Assembly (NCBI GenBank): GCA_002299915.1
Contig: DBOG01000080.1
Coordinates: 6,149-22,368, forward strand
Reading direction: 5' to 3'
Origin: Proteobacteria bacterium UBA652
GTDB lineage: Bacteria; Pseudomonadota; Gammaproteobacteria; Nitrosococcales; Methylophagaceae
DNA length: 16,220 bases
A program made the translations under genes and the position numbers. The notes under the pieces are model-generated. The model did not search any database, was not told where the DNA came from, and saw only the letters and a program-made list of their open reading frames with translations. Shown here piece by piece: positions 13,899 to 16,220 of the stretch. Numbering within the stretch: position 1 is the stretch's first letter; the number at the start of each line of letters is the position of its first letter.

Positions 13899-14800
13899 CC
13901 TTTTCTTCCCTGAACCTGGCTGATAGGAATACTCACCATACCCGCTTCACCTCGCTGTTGATGTGTTTCACCACACCATGCATGGCCATAAATCACTTCG
14001 TAAGTAGCCGGCAATACCGTCTCTTTTCTGAAAGGCTCATAAGCGACGGCCAGCTTAGCAAAGGCTTGTCGACCAGTTAAGCCGCGACGGCGATCCACAT
14101 GTATATTCCGCGCGCCTAATGTTTTAAGATCTTGCATCAGGCTATGCGCTTTGTCATATGTCAGGGTGTAATGATCGGTATCTAATACGGGTTGTGCTAA
14201 CCCTGCTGCGGCCATCGCTTCGCCAATATCATGCATATCAATAAATTGATTTACATGCGGATAATTATCCACTGCTGACCAGGCTTGGCGGAGTTCCGTC
14301 AGCGTATCGGGTCCTAATGTAGTGAACATCAACGCGCCACCGGGTCGTAAAATACGTTGGATCTCATTGAAACAGCGGCGTGGATCACACCATTGCAAAC
14401 AAAGGTTGGCATAGACTAGATCAACACTGTTATCAGCCATTGGTAAACTTTCAGCATCCGCACTCAGATAACTTGTACGTTTATTTTTAGGTAAATGTCG
14501 GCTCAAACCAAGGGACTGCTTATGCTGCATACGTGCGTGTTGCACCATGGCGGTCGCGATATCTAGCGCGATGATATGTGATTTTGGGTAACGCGCTGCG
14601 AGCATGGCAGTTTGCCGCCCCGTGCCTGCACCTAAATCTAACACGGTTTTGGGCGTGTTTTTAAGTAGCGCTAAGCGGTCTAGTAATTCATCTCCTGTCT
14701 GCCGCTGCAATACCGCCACCGAATCATAGGCTGCTGCTGCACGCGAAAATGAGTGCGCCACTTGGCTAGTTTGCCATTGTCTGCCTAATGATTTATCCAT
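13895..14800 (-). CDS. bioC: Malonyl-ACP O-methyltransferase BioC
   Basis: BioC methylates malonyl-ACP with S-adenosylmethionine, disguising the substrate so that fatty-acid synthesis can build the pimeloyl chain of biotin. The class I methyltransferase fold shows as motif I VLDLGAGTG (residues 53-61), the acidic IALDIA strand end, and NLCLQWCDP followed by ILRPGGALMFTTLGPDTLTEL, characteristic of BioC. I chose the ATG at 14800 (MDKSLGRQWQ, 301 residues), which overlaps the bioH stop by eight bases and has GAGG 9 bases upstream. The frame also allows an ATG at 14815 and a TTG at 14827, up to 310 residues. E. coli BioC has 251 residues; this one is longer mainly at the C-terminal side (after about residue 230). 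Confidence 0.95.
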   Translation of the reverse strand: MDKSLGRQWQTSQVAHSFSRAAAAYDSVAVLQRQTGDELLDRLALLKNTPKTVLDLGAGTGRQTAMLAARYPKSHIIALDIATAMVQHARMQHKQSLGLSRHLPKNKRTSYLSADAESLPMADNSVDLVYANLCLQWCDPRRCFNEIQRILRPGGALMFTTLGPDTLTELRQAWSAVDNYPHVNQFIDMHDIGEAMAAAGLAQPVLDTDHYTLTYDKAHSLMQDLKTLGARNIHVDRRRGLTGRQAFAKLAVAYEPFRKETVLPATYEVIYGHAWCGETHQQRGEAGMVSIPISQVQGRKG

Positions 14801-15572
14801 GTCGCTGCGCCTCATCTGGCTTAGCAAAGTCGGTTATCATGCGTGCGCAAAGTTCAGGATGGGAAATAAACGGTGCATGACCTGCGCCATCAATAGATAA
14901 CCCCGCTATTTGTTCTGGTAAGGCCTGTAGCATGGCTGATGGAATCAAGGTGTCTCGGGTGCCTAATAGGCTGAATATGGGGCATGTTAATGCGGCCAGT
15001 TCAGTTCGATAATCAGTTTTAATCAATAAATCCAACCCTGCTACTAATGCTTGCGGATGGGGAGTGGGTGCTAATGCTAATTGCGTATTGAGTTCCTGGA
15101 TGGTTTCTCGGCTGTGCTTTGCGCCACGCGTTTGTAATATTAAAAATCGTTGCAGCGCCTGTTCTTGATCCGCTTGTAAGTTATCTGCAAATTGCTTGAA
15201 TACCTTGCCCTCAACCGAATGAGGCCAACCGGCAGATTGTACAAATTTGGGTGTTGCGGCCAGCAAGACTAATTGTTTTACCCGCTCAGGGTGGTGGGTT
15301 GCCAAGGCAATACTGATTAAGCCGCCCAAAGACCAGCCGATATAAATGGCTTTCTGTGGTAACTGCTCAGCCAACTGCGAGACAAGCACATCCATGGCTA
15401 AACCACCCGGTTGCCACTCACTATGGCCATGACCCGGCAAGTCGACCAGATGCAAGGTAAATTGTGTTGCCAGCACGTCTGCGAAGGTGTGCCAAATACC
15501 GCTGTGCATGCTCCAGCCATGTAGCAACACCATATCAGGGCCGGTGCCGATAACGGTGATATTTAATGGCAT
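14793..15572 (-). CDS. bioH: Pimeloyl-ACP methyl ester carboxylesterase BioH
   Basis: BioH removes the methyl group that BioC added, releasing pimeloyl-ACP for BioF. It is an alpha/beta hydrolase of 259 residues (E. coli 256). The catalytic triad is visible: S81 in the nucleophile elbow GWSLGG (79-84), D207 in LLGTRDTLIP and H232 in GAGHAPFISHP. The oxyanion region LLHGWSMHSGIW is also typical of BioH. Its ATG overlaps the end of bioF by ten bases and its stop overlaps the bioC start. Placing bioH inside the bio operon, between bioF and bioC, is common outside the Enterobacterales (in E. coli it stands alone). Confidence 0.96.
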   Translation of the reverse strand: MPLNITVIGTGPDMVLLHGWSMHSGIWHTFADVLATQFTLHLVDLPGHGHSEWQPGGLAMDVLVSQLAEQLPQKAIYIGWSLGGLISIALATHHPERVKQLVLLAATPKFVQSAGWPHSVEGKVFKQFADNLQADQEQALQRFLILQTRGAKHSRETIQELNTQLALAPTPHPQALVAGLDLLIKTDYRTELAALTCPIFSLLGTRDTLIPSAMLQALPEQIAGLSIDGAGHAPFISHPELCARMITDFAKPDEAQRHG

Positions 15573-16220
15573 ATCACCACCTCAAGCGCATCTAACAATT
15601 GAATAATATGAGATTCACTATGGTTTGCTGATAAAGTAATTCGCAAACGTGCCGAGCCTTCGGCCACAGTAGGGGGGCGAATCACCCCCACTAAAATCCC
15701 TTTCTCTTCCAATGCCTGTCCAATCTGAATTGCCCGCTTATCATCGCCAATCACAATAGGCTGAATCGGGGTGATAGAGGGCATAATAGCCAAGCCCAAT
15801 TCCTTAGCTCCTGTTTGAAATTGGCTAATTAATGCCTGCAATTTTTCTCGTCGCCATGATTCTGTTTGTACCAGCTTTAGGCTGGCTAAGGTGGCGGCTG
15901 AAATCGCCGCAGGTTGGGCGGTGGTATAGACATAACTACGTGCATGTTGAATTACAGTTTCAATGGTTGTTTCATCTGCTGCCACAAAAGCACCTGCGGT
16001 ACCCAAGGCTTTGCCAAAGGTGCCCATCATAATCGGTTTTTCATCGCCAGATAAATGCCAATGTGCCACACTGCCCTGCCCTGATCTCCCTAATACGCCA
16101 AACCCATGCGCATCATCTACTAACACCCCCGCACACTGTGCTTTGGCTAAGGTCATGATGTCTGCTAATGGCGCAAGATCGCCATCCATACTAAATACAC
16201 CATCGGTCGCAATCAAGGTA
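15563..16220 (-). CDS. bioF: 8-amino-7-oxononanoate synthase BioF (5' end cut off by window edge)
   Basis: BioF is a PLP enzyme that condenses pimeloyl-ACP with L-alanine to give 8-amino-7-oxononanoate. The C-terminal 219 codons are present; the family usually has about 385 residues, so some 165 are missing to the right. Visible motifs are TDGVFSMDGDLAPLADI, VDDAHGFGVLG (PLP-binding aspartate and histidine) and the Schiff-base lysine in GTFGKALG (AAA codon at 16012-16010). The reading frame is open to the edge; the TTG at 16216 is an internal leucine and not a start. bioB is probably upstream, outside the window. Confidence 0.96.
   Translation of the reverse strand, partial: TLIATDGVFSMDGDLAPLADIMTLAKAQCAGVLVDDAHGFGVLGRSGQGSVAHWHLSGDEKPIMMGTFGKALGTAGAFVAADETTIETVIQHARSYVYTTAQPAAISAATLASLKLVQTESWRREKLQALISQFQTGAKELGLAIMPSITPIQPIVIGDDKRAIQIGQALEEKGILVGVIRPPTVAEGSARLRITLSANHSESHIIQLLDALEVVICH

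Noticed and set aside
1..16220. Defence island, prophage, transposon or CRISPR
   Set aside because: Every gene of notable size has a housekeeping, transport or biosynthetic assignment. No direct-repeat array, integrase, transposase or toxin-antitoxin pair was seen on either strand.

Overview
This window is ordinary, densely packed chromosomal sequence from a gammaproteobacterium. The evidence is the gene order rph/yicC-gmk-rpoZ-spoT-ridA-recG (known from Pseudomonas-type gammaproteobacteria), close protein resemblance to E. coli YicC, SpoT and BioH, and the bioF-bioH-bioC-bioD order. Base composition looks mid-range, slightly AT-leaning. I cannot name the genus. I see no phage, transposase, integrase, CRISPR array, tRNA or rRNA.

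Layout. Positions 1-6210 (minus strand) hold a six-gene run read from right to left: yicC (RNA decay), gmk (GMP kinase), rpoZ (RNA polymerase omega), spoT ((p)ppGpp metabolism), ridA (reactive enamine/imine deaminase) and recG (branched-DNA helicase, cut off by the left edge). Gaps are 6-51 bases, so it is probably one operon joining guanine nucleotides, the stringent response and DNA repair. Positions 6211-6433 are a divergent intergenic region with a palindromic repeat of about 100 bases and the rph promoter. Positions 6434-8897 (plus) hold rph, rdgB and hemW, tightly spaced: tRNA 3' trimming, nucleotide-pool cleaning and a radical-SAM heme chaperone. A small exported protein follows at 8939-9220. 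It meets, convergently and only 7 bases apart, an OFA-type major facilitator transporter (9228-10904, minus).

Positions 10905-11207 are a 303-base gene-free region with two back-to-back promoters and a cspA-like leader of about 160 bases. The CspA-family gene (11208-11414) ends at a strong hairpin terminator that can work in both directions. Convergent to it is an RhlE-type DEAD-box RNA helicase (11628-13070, minus) with a basic, Gly/Asn/Arg-rich tail, so an RNA chaperone and an RNA helicase lie tail to tail. Positions 13236-16220 (minus) are a biotin operon, bioF (5' end cut off by the right edge)-bioH-bioC-bioD, in which every gene overlaps the next by 4-10 bases.

I found no convincing undescribed multi-gene system. 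The points most worth a second look are: the altered RxKD synthetase motif in SpoT (Gln where bifunctional enzymes have Arg); the palindromic repeat between yicC and rph; the long csp leader with a possible 19-codon upstream ORF; the paired hairpins between csp and rhlE, with an open 39-codon extension past the rhlE stop; and the small exported protein of unknown function.
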